In this document: positions 36,667 through 45,143 of the stretch, piece after piece
Numbering within the stretch: position 1 is the stretch's first letter
Layout of the letters: each line of letters opens with the position of its first letter
Source: Enterococcus_B sp047975565
GTDB lineage: Bacteria > Bacillota > Bacilli > Lactobacillales > Enterococcaceae
Assembly: GCA_047975565.1 (NCBI GenBank)
Contig: JBKEDT010000025.1
Span: 29,995 to 93,994, forward strand
Reading direction: 5' to 3'
DNA length: 64,000 nucleotides
Made by a program: the position numbers and the translations under genes
Notes under the pieces: model-generated
Databases searched by the model: none
Seen by the model: only the letters and a program-made list of their open reading frames with translations
Told to the model about the DNA's origin: nothing

Positions 36667-36974
36667 ATGCAGTAAACCGACAAAAAGTATTAAACTTAAT
36701 AGGCTTAGCTATGCGCGCTGGAAAAGTTGTTACAGGTGAAGGCCTCACAGTTGCAGATATTCGTAAAAACAAAGCAGAATTTGTTTTTGTTGCATCTGAT
36801 GCCAGCGAGAATACGCGAAAAAAAATCAAAGACAAAAGTTCTTACTATAAAGTTCCTTACACTGATCAGTTTTTACAAACTGAACTAAGTCAGGCAATCG
36901 GCCGACCAAGAATGGTACTAGGAATCACTGATCGAGGATTTGCAAAAAGAATCGAGGAACTAATCAAAGGTTAG
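36663..36974 (+). CDS. ylxQ: YlxQ, L7Ae-family ribosomal-type protein
   Basis: A 103-residue L7Ae/L30e/S12e/Gadd45 fold protein, predicted to bind kink-turn RNA. The segments LIGLAMRAGKVVTGE (about 10-24) and the C-terminal ITDRGFAKRI fit the YlxQ group found between nusA and infB in Firmicutes. Its physiological RNA target is not clear from sequence. Confidence 0.92.
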   Translation: MNAVNRQKVLNLIGLAMRAGKVVTGEGLTVADIRKNKAEFVFVASDASENTRKKIKDKSSYYKVPYTDQFLQTELSQAIGRPRMVLGITDRGFAKRIEELIKG

Positions 36975-36987
36975 GAAGGTGAGTGGC

Positions 36988-39279
36988 ATGGGAAATAAGA
37001 GGATTTATCAAGTAGCGAAAGAATTGAATCAATCAAGTAAAAACGTTGTTGATAAAGCACGAACGCTTGGACTGCACGTCGATAATCACATGAGCACTGT
37101 TACAGGTGAGGATGAGAAGAAGCTACGAACAGCACTGACACAGCAAAAATCAAAAACTAGTCAAGCAAAGACCAGCGACAATCCCAAGCTTCGACCCACT
37201 AACCAACAGAAAGATGATGCGAAAATCGTATCAAACCAAAAAAATAAAAATACCCGCAACCATAAGGTACAAAATAGCGGACAAGGGAGCGGTAATGTGA
37301 GCCAAAATACAAATCAATCAAACAATAACCGTAACAATTCAAATCGCCCAGGCGGAAATCAAGGCGGTGGAAACCGTAACAATACGAACGGAAACCGTGG
37401 AAACTTCGGAAATAACCGTGGAAACAACAACAACCGTAATAGATACAACAAAAAAGGCAAAAAAGGCAAACAACAACAATCAAACAAACCTGCAGTGCCA
37501 CCACGCAAATTCCGTGAATTACCAGATGTTTTAGAATATACAGATGGAATGAATGTTGCTGAAATCGCGAAGAAAATCCATCGTGAACCAGCAGAAATCA
37601 TCAAAAAACTATTCATGCTTGGCGTAATGGTAAACCAAAACCAAGCATTAGACAAAGACACAATTGAATTATTAGCAACAGATTATGGAATGGAACCACA
37701 AGAAAAAGTTCAAGTAGATATTGCTGACTTAGATAAATATTTCGAAGATGAAGCAATCAATGAAGAAAATCTTGTTTCTCGTCCACCAGTTGTTACCATC
37801 ATGGGACACGTTGACCATGGTAAAACAACATTACTTGATACTTTACGTCATTCTCGTGTAACAAGCGGCGAAGCAGGCGGTATCACACAACATATAGGTG
37901 CTTATCAAATCGATATTGATGGGAAACCAATTACTTTCTTAGATACACCAGGACATGCGGCGTTTACAAGCATGCGTGCACGTGGAGCAAGTATCACAGA
38001 TATTACAATTTTGGTTGTTGCAGCGGATGACGGTGTAATGCCACAAACAATCGAAGCCATCAACCATGCGAAAGCTGCGGGTGTGCCAATTATTGTTGCT
38101 GTAAACAAAATCGACAAACCAGGTGCAAACCCTCAACATGTGATGCAAGAATTAAGTGAACATGGATTGATTCCTGAATCATGGGGTGGCGATACGATTT
38201 TTGTTGAAATCTCAGCAAAATTCGGTCAAAATATCGATGAATTACTAGAAATGATCCTATTAGTTTCTGAAGTAGAAGACTTGAAAGCTGACCCAACACG
38301 TCGTGCAATCGGTACAGTTATCGAAGCTCGTTTAGATAAAGGAAAAGGACCTATTTCAACATTACTTGTTCAACAAGGAACACTTCATGTTGGCGACCCA
38401 ATCGTTGTTGGGAACACATATGGTCGTGTTCGTGTAATGGTCAACGATATTGGCCGTCGTGAAAAAAATGCTGGACCTGCAACACCAGTTGAAATCACTG
38501 GGCTAAATGATGTACCACAAGCTGGTGACCATTTTGTTGTCTTTGAAGATGAAAAATCAGCACGTGCTGCTGGGGAAGAACGTGCAAAACGTGCTTTAGT
38601 AGAACACCGTGCAGTAACTAGTCGTGTAACATTAGATAACTTATTTGAAAGTCTTAAAGAAGGCGAATTAAAAGAAGTAAATGTTATTGTGAAAGCTGAC
38701 GTACAAGGTTCAGCCGAAGCAGTATCCGCTTCATTACAAAAAATCGATGTTGAAGGCGTACGTGTAAAAATCGTCCATTCAGCCGTTGGTGCAATCAATG
38801 AAAGTGATGTAACACTTGCTGCTGCAAGTAACGCAATCATTATCGGGTTCAATGTACGCCCAACACCTCAAGCAAAACAACAAGCAGATTCTGAAGAAGT
38901 AGATATTCGTTTACACCGTATCATCTACAAAGTAATCGAAGAAATCGAAACAGCGATGAAAGGAATGCTTGATCCTGAATTTGAAGAAAAAATCACTGGT
39001 CAAATGATTGTACGTGAAACATTTAAAGTTTCTAAAGTTGGTACGATTGCCGGTGCATATGTTACTGATGGATTTATCCGTCGTGATAGTGGGGTACGTG
39101 TTATCCGTGATGGAATTGTTATCTATGAAGGACAATTGGCAAGCTTGAAACGTTTCAAAGATGACGCAAAAGAAGTACGTCAAGGGTTTGAATGTGGTGC
39201 AATGATCGATAAATTCAACGATATCAAAGTTGATGATGTTATCGAAGGGTACATCATGGAAGAAATCACAAAAGACTAA
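36988..39279 (+). CDS. infB: Translation initiation factor IF-2
   Basis: IF-2 is the GTPase that delivers fMet-tRNA to the ribosome. The 763-residue protein has an N-terminal IF2N domain, a Lys/Asn/Gly/Arg-rich disordered linker (about 50-165), a second IF2N domain (about 180-230), the GTPase with G1 GHVDHGKTT (about 273), G3 DTPGH and G4 NKID, and two C-terminal beta-barrel domains. The ATG at 36988 is five bases after AAGGTGA; a GTG three codons earlier lies within the SD. Confidence 0.98.
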   Translation: MGNKRIYQVAKELNQSSKNVVDKARTLGLHVDNHMSTVTGEDEKKLRTALTQQKSKTSQAKTSDNPKLRPTNQQKDDAKIVSNQKNKNTRNHKVQNSGQGSGNVSQNTNQSNNNRNNSNRPGGNQGGGNRNNTNGNRGNFGNNRGNNNNRNRYNKKGKKGKQQQSNKPAVPPRKFRELPDVLEYTDGMNVAEIAKKIHREPAEIIKKLFMLGVMVNQNQALDKDTIELLATDYGMEPQEKVQVDIADLDKYFEDEAINEENLVSRPPVVTIMGHVDHGKTTLLDTLRHSRVTSGEAGGITQHIGAYQIDIDGKPITFLDTPGHAAFTSMRARGASITDITILVVAADDGVMPQTIEAINHAKAAGVPIIVAVNKIDKPGANPQHVMQELSEHGLIPESWGGDTIFVEISAKFGQNIDELLEMILLVSEVEDLKADPTRRAIGTVIEARLDKGKGPISTLLVQQGTLHVGDPIVVGNTYGRVRVMVNDIGRREKNAGPATPVEITGLNDVPQAGDHFVVFEDEKSARAAGEERAKRALVEHRAVTSRVTLDNLFESLKEGELKEVNVIVKADVQGSAEAVSASLQKIDVEGVRVKIVHSAVGAINESDVTLAAASNAIIIGFNVRPTPQAKQQADSEEVDIRLHRIIYKVIEEIETAMKGMLDPEFEEKITGQMIVRETFKVSKVGTIAGAYVTDGFIRRDSGVRVIRDGIVIYEGQLASLKRFKDDAKEVRQGFECGAMIDKFNDIKVDDVIEGYIMEEITKD

Positions 39280-39301
39280 TCAATAAAGGAGGCCGCTCAT
39301 T

Positions 39302-39649
39302 ATGGCTAATTATAGAGACCGTCGAGTCGGTCAAGAAATCTTAAAAGAAGTAAACAATATCTTGCGCAAAAAAGTTCGTGATCCACGAGTACAAGATGTA
39401 ACAATTACAGATGTTCATGTTACAGGAGATTTGCAACAAGCAACAATCTTCTATAGCTTGTTATCTGATAAAGCATCAGACAAACAAAAAGCACAAGTTG
39501 GTTTAGATAAAGCAAGTGGCTTGATTCGCCGAGAATTAGGGCATGCATTATCTATCTATAAAACACCAGAATTGATTTTTGAATTAGACGAATCAGTTGT
39601 CTACGGAAATCATATCGATGATTTACTTCGTAACTTGAATAAAGATTAA
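39302..39649 (+). CDS. rbfA: Ribosome-binding factor A
   Basis: RbfA binds the 30S subunit during 16S rRNA maturation. The 115-residue KH-like protein has RVGQEILKEVNNILRKKVRDPRV (about 8-30), VTGDLQQATIFYS (about 40-52) and the C-terminal ELIFELDESVVYGNHIDDLL. SD AAAGGAGG lies upstream. It closes the nusA-infB unit at a terminator; truB has its own promoter, unlike in many relatives. Confidence 0.98.
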   Translation: MANYRDRRVGQEILKEVNNILRKKVRDPRVQDVTITDVHVTGDLQQATIFYSLLSDKASDKQKAQVGLDKASGLIRRELGHALSIYKTPELIFELDESVVYGNHIDDLLRNLNKD

Positions 39650-39654
39650 AAATA

Positions 39655-39700
39655 AAGAGTTGCAAACCTTATGATGATAGGGTTTGTAGCTCTTTTTTTA
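39655..39700 (+). terminator. Terminator after rbfA
   Basis: AGAGTTGCAAACC pairs with GGTTTGTAGCTCT (one mismatch or bulge) and is followed by T7. Confidence 0.86.
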
Positions 39701-39784
39701 TTTTTCTAGTCTTTTTGTGTTTTCTCATTTTCATTATCAGGGGGCAGAAAAGGGGCAGAAGTATTTTTTACTTATTCATGAAAA

Positions 39785-39822
39785 TAACCCAATATAAGAA
39801 CGACTGTCCTTATATTGGGTTA
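39785..39822 (-). terminator. Terminator of the minus-strand small peptide gene
   Basis: TAACCCAATATAAG (39785-39798) and its exact complement (39809-39822) form a 14-bp stem with a ten-base loop. On the minus strand it is followed by a T-rich stretch. It lies 14 bases after the stop of the 19-codon ORF, as expected for a dedicated short transcript. Confidence 0.7.
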
Positions 39823-39835
39823 TATTATCTGCTAA

Positions 39836-39895
39836 TCAAAGATGTGTAAGCCAACCGTAAATCAAATCAAACGGTATGAAAAATAAGTTTGCCAT
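39836..39895 (-). CDS. Putative 19-residue hydrophobic peptide
   Basis: The minus-strand ORF encodes MANLFFIPFDLIYGWLTHL. It has a near-ideal SD, AAAGGAGGGA (39910-39901), with about seven-base spacing, and is followed directly by a strong stem-loop, so it looks like a complete small gene rather than a random frame. The peptide is hydrophobic and aromatic with almost no charge, suggesting membrane association. I do not recognise it. A type I toxin-like peptide, a small membrane regulator or a signalling peptide are all possible; no antisense partner is evident. No convincing promoter was found upstream. Confidence 0.5.
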   Translation of the reverse strand: MANLFFIPFDLIYGWLTHL

Positions 39896-40000
39896 ATCCG
39901 TCCCTCCTTTATTACTAAAAGAATAGCATGGAAACGTATAACATGCGTATGACGTTACTAACAGTTTTGTAACTAAGATAACATGAAAATTCTTGACTAG

Positions 40001-40029
40001 TTGGGAAAACGCTTGCCCTATGGTATAAT
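40001..40029 (+). promoter_or_regulatory. truB promoter
   Basis: TTGGGA (40001-40006), 17 bp, TATAAT (40024-40029) with a TG extension (TGGTATAAT). Confidence 0.75.
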
Positions 40030-40064
40030 GAGTCAGTTGAAAAAATTAGAAGTGAGGCTTTACG

Positions 40065-40988
40065 ATGGAAGGTTTATTAGCATTATGGAAAGAACGCGGC
40101 ATGACTAGTCATGATTGTGTTTTTAAACTACGCAAAATTTTACATACAAAAAAAATTGGTCATGGAGGAACGCTTGATCCTGATGTGGATGGTGTTTTAC
40201 CTATTTGCATAGGAAAAGCAACAAAAGTGATTGAATATCTAGCGGATGCCGGAAAGGTCTATGTGGGCGAAATCACTCTAGGATATAGTACAACGACTGA
40301 GGATGTTTCTGGCGAAACCGTTGAACGAAAAGCAGTTGAGTCTCCACTTACAGAGGAAGAAATAGACGCGGTGATGGCGACTTTTGTGGGCGAAATCACG
40401 CAGATTCCACCAATGTATTCTGCGGTCAAAGTTAATGGAAAAAAACTATATGAATATGCACGAAACAATGAAACAGTAGAGCGACCAGTTCGAACTGCAC
40501 AAATCTATAGCTTCACCCGTACAAGCGAACCAGTAATGAATGAGGAAAGCAAAACTCTTTCTTGGCGCTTTGAAGTTGTTTGTGGAAAAGGAACGTATGT
40601 ACGGACACTTGCAGTAGATACTGGTAAAGCATTAGGATATCCTGCACATATGTCCGATTTAACGAGAACAGCTAGCGCGGGTATGACAAAAGACCAAGCA
40701 TTAACACTCGAGCAGGTTGCACAATTTATGGAATCTGGAGAATTAGAGGAAAAATTGTTACCAATTGAAGTTGGGGTACAAAAATTTCCACGTGTTGATA
40801 TAGATACTGAATTATGGAACAAGGTAAAAAATGGTATGCGATTGAATTATCGCCAATTCGGTCTAACTGAAATGCCAACAACTGAATTAGCACTCTTTTA
40901 CCAAGACAAGGTAGTGAGCATCTACCAACCAAATCCAAAAGAAAAAGATAAATTAAAACCAAGTAAAGTCTTACGAACCGAGGCGTAA
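40065..40988 (+). CDS. truB: tRNA pseudouridine-55 synthase
   Basis: TruB makes pseudouridine at position 55 in the T-loop of tRNAs. The 307-residue protein has the catalytic motif GHGGTLDPDVDGVLP with Asp38 and the RTASAGM segment further on. The C-terminal PUA-like part follows. It overlaps no neighbour; ribF starts two bases after its stop, so the two form a unit. Confidence 0.97.
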   Translation: MEGLLALWKERGMTSHDCVFKLRKILHTKKIGHGGTLDPDVDGVLPICIGKATKVIEYLADAGKVYVGEITLGYSTTTEDVSGETVERKAVESPLTEEEIDAVMATFVGEITQIPPMYSAVKVNGKKLYEYARNNETVERPVRTAQIYSFTRTSEPVMNEESKTLSWRFEVVCGKGTYVRTLAVDTGKALGYPAHMSDLTRTASAGMTKDQALTLEQVAQFMESGELEEKLLPIEVGVQKFPRVDIDTELWNKVKNGMRLNYRQFGLTEMPTTELALFYQDKVVSIYQPNPKEKDKLKPSKVLRTEA

Positions 40989-40990
40989 AA

Positions 40991-41932
40991 ATGAAAATCA
41001 TTCAATTAAGACATCCATATAAAGCAGAGCAAATCCCAAATGAAGAGATTGTGTTAGTATTAGGTTTTTTTGATGGTGTGCATCGTGGACATCAAGAGGT
41101 TATCGGTACAGGGAAAGACATTGCAAATAAGCACGGATTAAAATTAGCAGTAATGACGTTTAACCAACATCCCTCGATTGTTTTTAAGAAAATCCAACCA
41201 AATCAGATGAAATATTTGACGAGTTTACAACAAAAAGAAGAAAAAATGGCAGCGTTAGGTGTAGATTATCTATATGAAGTCGACTTTACTTCAGCTTTTG
41301 CGCATCTAAAACCACAAGAATTTGTTGATCAATATATTGTAGACCTACGCGCAAAATATGCAGTAAGCGGATTTGATTACACCTATGGACCAAAGGACAT
41401 TGCAGATGTCGCACATTTTCCTGGATATGCTAAAGGACGATTCGAAGTTGTGACTGTACCAAAAAAAGAAGAAGATCATGAAAAAATTAGTTCTACACGT
41501 ATTCGACATCTAGTTGATCGTGGGGAAATGAAAGAAGTGACGCAATTGATGGGGTCTGATTATGAAATCGAAGGTACCGTTGTTCATGGAGATGCACGAG
41601 GAAGGCTACTAGGCTATCCAACAGCAAATGTGAAAGTAAAAAGTACCGTTCATTTACCAAAAGTAGGAGTCTATGTTTCTGAAATCAAAGTGGGCGATAC
41701 ATGGTATCCAGCAATGGGGTCTATCGGGCATAATGATACATTTGGCGAGGGTCGCGCATTGACGGTTGAGCTAAATATCTTGGACTTTAAACAAGATATT
41801 TATGGCGAACACGTCCGTGTACGTTGGAATGCTTACTTACGTGATCAAGTCGCTTTTGATAGTGTAGAAGAACTGATTGCGCAACTTGCGCAAGATGAAC
41901 AAGACACTAGAGCCTATTTTAAGAATAACTAA
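40991..41932 (+). CDS. ribF: Bifunctional riboflavin kinase/FAD synthetase
   Basis: RibF phosphorylates riboflavin to FMN and adenylates it to FAD. The 313-residue protein has the nucleotidyltransferase domain (about 20-180, FDGVHRGHQEV; STRIRHLVDRGEM near 172) and the C-terminal flavokinase domain (about 185-310, GDARGRLLGYPTANV). It follows truB with a two-base gap. Confidence 0.97.
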   Translation: MKIIQLRHPYKAEQIPNEEIVLVLGFFDGVHRGHQEVIGTGKDIANKHGLKLAVMTFNQHPSIVFKKIQPNQMKYLTSLQQKEEKMAALGVDYLYEVDFTSAFAHLKPQEFVDQYIVDLRAKYAVSGFDYTYGPKDIADVAHFPGYAKGRFEVVTVPKKEEDHEKISSTRIRHLVDRGEMKEVTQLMGSDYEIEGTVVHGDARGRLLGYPTANVKVKSTVHLPKVGVYVSEIKVGDTWYPAMGSIGHNDTFGEGRALTVELNILDFKQDIYGEHVRVRWNAYLRDQVAFDSVEELIAQLAQDEQDTRAYFKNN

Positions 41933-41937
41933 ACAAA

Positions 41938-41975
41938 GAGTGTAGAACGTAGCCAGCGTTTCTACACTTTTTTTA
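41938..41975 (+). terminator. Terminator after ribF
   Basis: AGTGTAGAACG pairs with CGTTTCTACACT (one bulge), then T7. Confidence 0.86.
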
Positions 41976-42065
41976 TAAAAATCAAGAATTTATAGGATAT
42001 CACATGTTTTTTTTTAGAAAAGGCGTATACTTAGAGATGATAATAAAAAAGGAAGTGTACAATCA

Positions 42066-43472
42066 ATGAGTAAAAAAGTAAAAGGTTCTTGTACAACGAT
42101 TTTGGTAGGGAAAGATGCATCAATTGATGGTTCTACAATTATTTCACGAAATGATGATGGACATGAAGCATTAGATCCACAACGTTTTGTTGTTGTTCAA
42201 CCAGAAGAACAACCTAGAACATATGAATCCGTGATTAGTAAAGTGAAAGTAGAATTACCTGAAAATCCTCTTCGCTATACATCTATGCCAAATTCAGTTT
42301 TAACAAATGGTATCTGGCCTGCTGCAGGGATCAACAGTGAAAACATCGCAATGTCCGCAACAGAAACAATTACAACAAACTCACGAATCTTAGCAATTGA
42401 TCCTTACGTAGAAAATGGTATTGGGGAAGAAGACATCGTAACTCTTGTTCTTCCATATATCCACAGTGCCAAAGAAGGCGTGGAACGTTTAGGTGAATTA
42501 CTAAAAGAATATGGTACGTATGAACCAAATGGAATCGCATTTGCAGATAAAGAAGAAGTTTGGTGGTTAGAAACTATCGGTGGCCATCATTGGGCAGCTG
42601 TAAGAATCCCAGATGATGCGTATGTAGTTGCACCAAACCGCATGAATATCGATACATTTGATTTCGATTCAAACGATACACTTTATTCAGAAGACTTGAA
42701 AGACATGATTGAAACATATCATTTGAATCCAGATTTTGACGGATATAATTTGCGTCATATCTTCGGTAGTGCATCAACAAAAGATACTGTTTATAACAAT
42801 CCACGTACATGGTATGGACAAAAATATTTCAATCCAGAAATCGAACAAGATCCTCAAGATCAAGATCTACCATTTATTTGTAAAGCAAACCGTAAAATCT
42901 CAATCGAAGATGTGAAATGGGTATTGAGTTCTCACTTCGAAAATACAAAATATGATCCATATGGAGATGGAAAAGAAAGCGAAAAAACACTTTTCCGTCC
43001 AATCGGTATCAACCGTAACCACAACGTGCACATTCTTCAAGTACGTAATGGTGTACCTGATGAAATTGCAGGTGTCCATTGGTTAGCTTATGGAGCAAAT
43101 ACGTTCAATACAGTTGTTCCATTTTATGCAAATGTGATGGATACACCAAGTTGCTACAAAGATGCAACAGGTACCTTTGATATGAACCAAATGTATTGGT
43201 TAAGTTGTGCAACAGCACTACTAGGTGATACAGACTATGATTTATATGTTGACTTAAGAAATACATTTGAATTGGAAGCTGTGGCAGCATATCGTCGTAT
43301 TCAATTACAAACAGATGCAGCTATTGGTGAACAAACAGACGTTCAAGCTTATCTAGAAGAAGCAAACAATGCAATTGCAAATGAATCATTTACACGTCAA
43401 ACCAAATTATTTGGAGATATGGTTATTCTTGGTTCAGAACACATGAAACTGCGTTATAACTTGAACGACTAA
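42066..43472 (+). CDS. pepD: C69-family dipeptidase (PepD-like)
   Basis: A 468-residue cytoplasmic dipeptidase of the Ntn-hydrolase family C69. The nucleophile is Cys9 in GSCTTILVGKDASIDGSTII, so an eight-residue propeptide would be removed autocatalytically. The ISRNDDG and WLAYGANTFNT segments match lactobacillar PepD. A TATACT hexamer (42026-42031) may be its -10. It lies just before the arcD-arcT pair but is separated from it by a terminator; it may supply amino acids including arginine. Confidence 0.93.
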   Translation: MSKKVKGSCTTILVGKDASIDGSTIISRNDDGHEALDPQRFVVVQPEEQPRTYESVISKVKVELPENPLRYTSMPNSVLTNGIWPAAGINSENIAMSATETITTNSRILAIDPYVENGIGEEDIVTLVLPYIHSAKEGVERLGELLKEYGTYEPNGIAFADKEEVWWLETIGGHHWAAVRIPDDAYVVAPNRMNIDTFDFDSNDTLYSEDLKDMIETYHLNPDFDGYNLRHIFGSASTKDTVYNNPRTWYGQKYFNPEIEQDPQDQDLPFICKANRKISIEDVKWVLSSHFENTKYDPYGDGKESEKTLFRPIGINRNHNVHILQVRNGVPDEIAGVHWLAYGANTFNTVVPFYANVMDTPSCYKDATGTFDMNQMYWLSCATALLGDTDYDLYVDLRNTFELEAVAAYRRIQLQTDAAIGEQTDVQAYLEEANNAIANESFTRQTKLFGDMVILGSEHMKLRYNLND

Positions 43473-43495
43473 ACGAATCAAATACTAGCTATAGG

Positions 43496-43531
43496 AAAAG
43501 ATGAGATGACTTCATGTCTCATCTTTTTTTT
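43496..43531 (+). terminator. Terminator after pepD
   Basis: AAAGATGAGA pairs with TCTCATCTTT over a short loop, then T-rich sequence. Confidence 0.88.
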
Positions 43532-43617
43532 ATACTTTTTAACCTTTTTTAGCGATGAATAATGAGAAGAATTGTACATTGCTAATGTAGGATTCCAAAG
43601 AGACGATTGTTTTTTTA

Positions 43618-43651
43618 TGGTACACTTTTTAAAGGAAGTAAAACGTTTGCA
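43618..43651 (+). promoter_or_regulatory. arcD promoter with downstream cre-like site
   Basis: TGGTACACT is an extended -10 (43618-43626) without a good -35. About 11 bases downstream lies GTAAAACGTTTGCA (43638-43651), which matches cre at 11 of 14 positions around an AAACGTTT core; a site there would act as a CcpA roadblock. Both assignments are tentative. Confidence 0.35.
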
Positions 43652-43712
43652 AAAAATAATAGGAGGCATGTCGATAATCTAGCAAATAGAAAAACTTGAG
43701 GTGGGTGTTACT

Positions 43713-45134
43713 ATGGAAAAAAAGTCAGCTGGTATTAGCAAGTGGGGACTTGTTGCGTTAGTAGTAAGTTCGTCAATCGGTAGTGGTGTGTTCGGTATTA
43801 CGAGTGATTTAGCAAGTGCTTCAGCAGCGGGGCCAGCAATTCTTGCATGGATCATCGTAGGTATAGGTATTTTGTCTTTAGTACTTTCGTTAAACAATCT
43901 AGGCGAGAAACGACCGGATTTAGATGGCGGGATTTTTGGGTATGCCCAAGAATCTTTTGGTACGCTTGGTGGGTTTATTAGCGGATGGGGGTACTGGCTG
44001 TCTGCCTGGTTAGGAAACGTCGCATTTGCAACGATGCTAATGAGTGCAATGGGCGCATTTTTCCCCGTTTTTGAGGGGGGACAAAATATTCCGTCTATTT
44101 TGTTTGCGAGTGTTTTTATTTGGGGGCTGACACTAATTGTAAATAATGGAATTGAGAGCGCCAGCTTTATCAATACGATTGTAACCATTTGTAAATTGGT
44201 TCCACTATTTCTATTTTTAGTTTTTGCACTTATTGCATTTAAAGCATCTATTTTCACAGCAGATTTCTGGGGAAATATCTCCAATAATTTGACGCAACAA
44301 GCAGGGAATCAGGTAAGTGTTTGGGAACAAGTCAAAGGCTGTTTGATGGTAATGATGTGGGTTTTTGTAGGAATTGAGGGAGCAAGTGTGTTAGCAAACC
44401 GAGCAAAGAAACGCTCAGATGCGCAACAGGCGTCAATTATTGGACTGCTTTGCCTACTCTTTATTTATATTTTAGCTTCTCTTCTTCCATATGGGATTTT
44501 AACACAAGCAGAGTTGGCAACGATGGAACAACCAGCAATGGCGAATATTTTAAAAGAAATCGTAGGAAACTGGGGAGCGAGTGTCATCAATATTGGTCTG
44601 ATTATTTCAATTATCGGTTGTTGGCTATCATGGACGATGCTGCCAGCTGAAACAACTATGTTAATGGCACGTGATGGACTGTTACCCAAAAATTGGGGGA
44701 AACTCAATCAGAAGAAGGCACCCACATATTCACTAGTTATTACAGCAGTGCTGACAAATCTGTTTTTACTCACTTTTCTAGTTACGGACTATGCGTATCA
44801 GTTTGCCTATTCTTTATGCACCGCGGCAATTTTGATTTGTTATCTATTTGTGGGGATTTATCAAGTTCAATATTCATTTGAGAAAAAAGAGAACAAACAA
44901 ATTGTTATTGGATTGATAACTGTAGTATTTGAATTGATGGGAATTATTTTGGCTGGCTTTTCTTATGTATTGTTATGTAGCATTGCCTACATACCAGGAA
45001 TTTATTTTTATTGGAAATCATGTCGTGAGACTTCCCATGTAATGACGAAAAAGGAAATCGGAACGATTCTTTTCATTGGTGCAGTTGCGATACTATCAAT
45101 CGTTTTACTTGCAACAGGCTATATTACAATTTAG
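43713..45134 (+). CDS. arcD: Arginine/ornithine antiporter-type APC transporter (ArcD-like)
   Basis: A 473-residue APC-superfamily basic amino acid/polyamine antiporter with about 12 membrane helices. The N-terminus SSSIGSGVFGITSDLASASAAGPAILAW and the stretch SGWGYWLSAWLGNVAFATM match the arginine-ornithine antiporter subfamily of lactic acid bacteria. The start is the ATG eight bases after GAGGTGG; a GTG four codons earlier overlaps the SD. It is followed three codons later by the arcT-like gene, the same partnership as in lactococcal and lactobacillar ADI clusters. Exchange of arginine for ornithine, or for alanine as for lactococcal ArcD2, is inferred. Confidence 0.85.
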   Translation: MEKKSAGISKWGLVALVVSSSIGSGVFGITSDLASASAAGPAILAWIIVGIGILSLVLSLNNLGEKRPDLDGGIFGYAQESFGTLGGFISGWGYWLSAWLGNVAFATMLMSAMGAFFPVFEGGQNIPSILFASVFIWGLTLIVNNGIESASFINTIVTICKLVPLFLFLVFALIAFKASIFTADFWGNISNNLTQQAGNQVSVWEQVKGCLMVMMWVFVGIEGASVLANRAKKRSDAQQASIIGLLCLLFIYILASLLPYGILTQAELATMEQPAMANILKEIVGNWGASVINIGLIISIIGCWLSWTMLPAETTMLMARDGLLPKNWGKLNQKKAPTYSLVITAVLTNLFLLTFLVTDYAYQFAYSLCTAAILICYLFVGIYQVQYSFEKKENKQIVIGLITVVFELMGIILAGFSYVLLCSIAYIPGIYFYWKSCRETSHVMTKKEIGTILFIGAVAILSIVLLATGYITI

Positions 45135-45143
45135 GAGATGACT

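Noticed and set aside
38385..38852. 155-codon ORF on the minus strand inside infB
   Set aside because: It is an antisense frame of a strongly conserved gene, with a Ser/Thr/Ala-rich composition typical of such shadows and no SD. Similar antisense frames in arcD, argS, tsf and ClC genes were rejected for the same reason.
39741..39760. Direct repeat GGGGCAGAA twice, resembling the end of a tyrosine integrase gene or an attachment site
   Set aside because: The two copies are only 11 bases apart, no integrase sequence is readable in any frame and no mobile-element genes are nearby.
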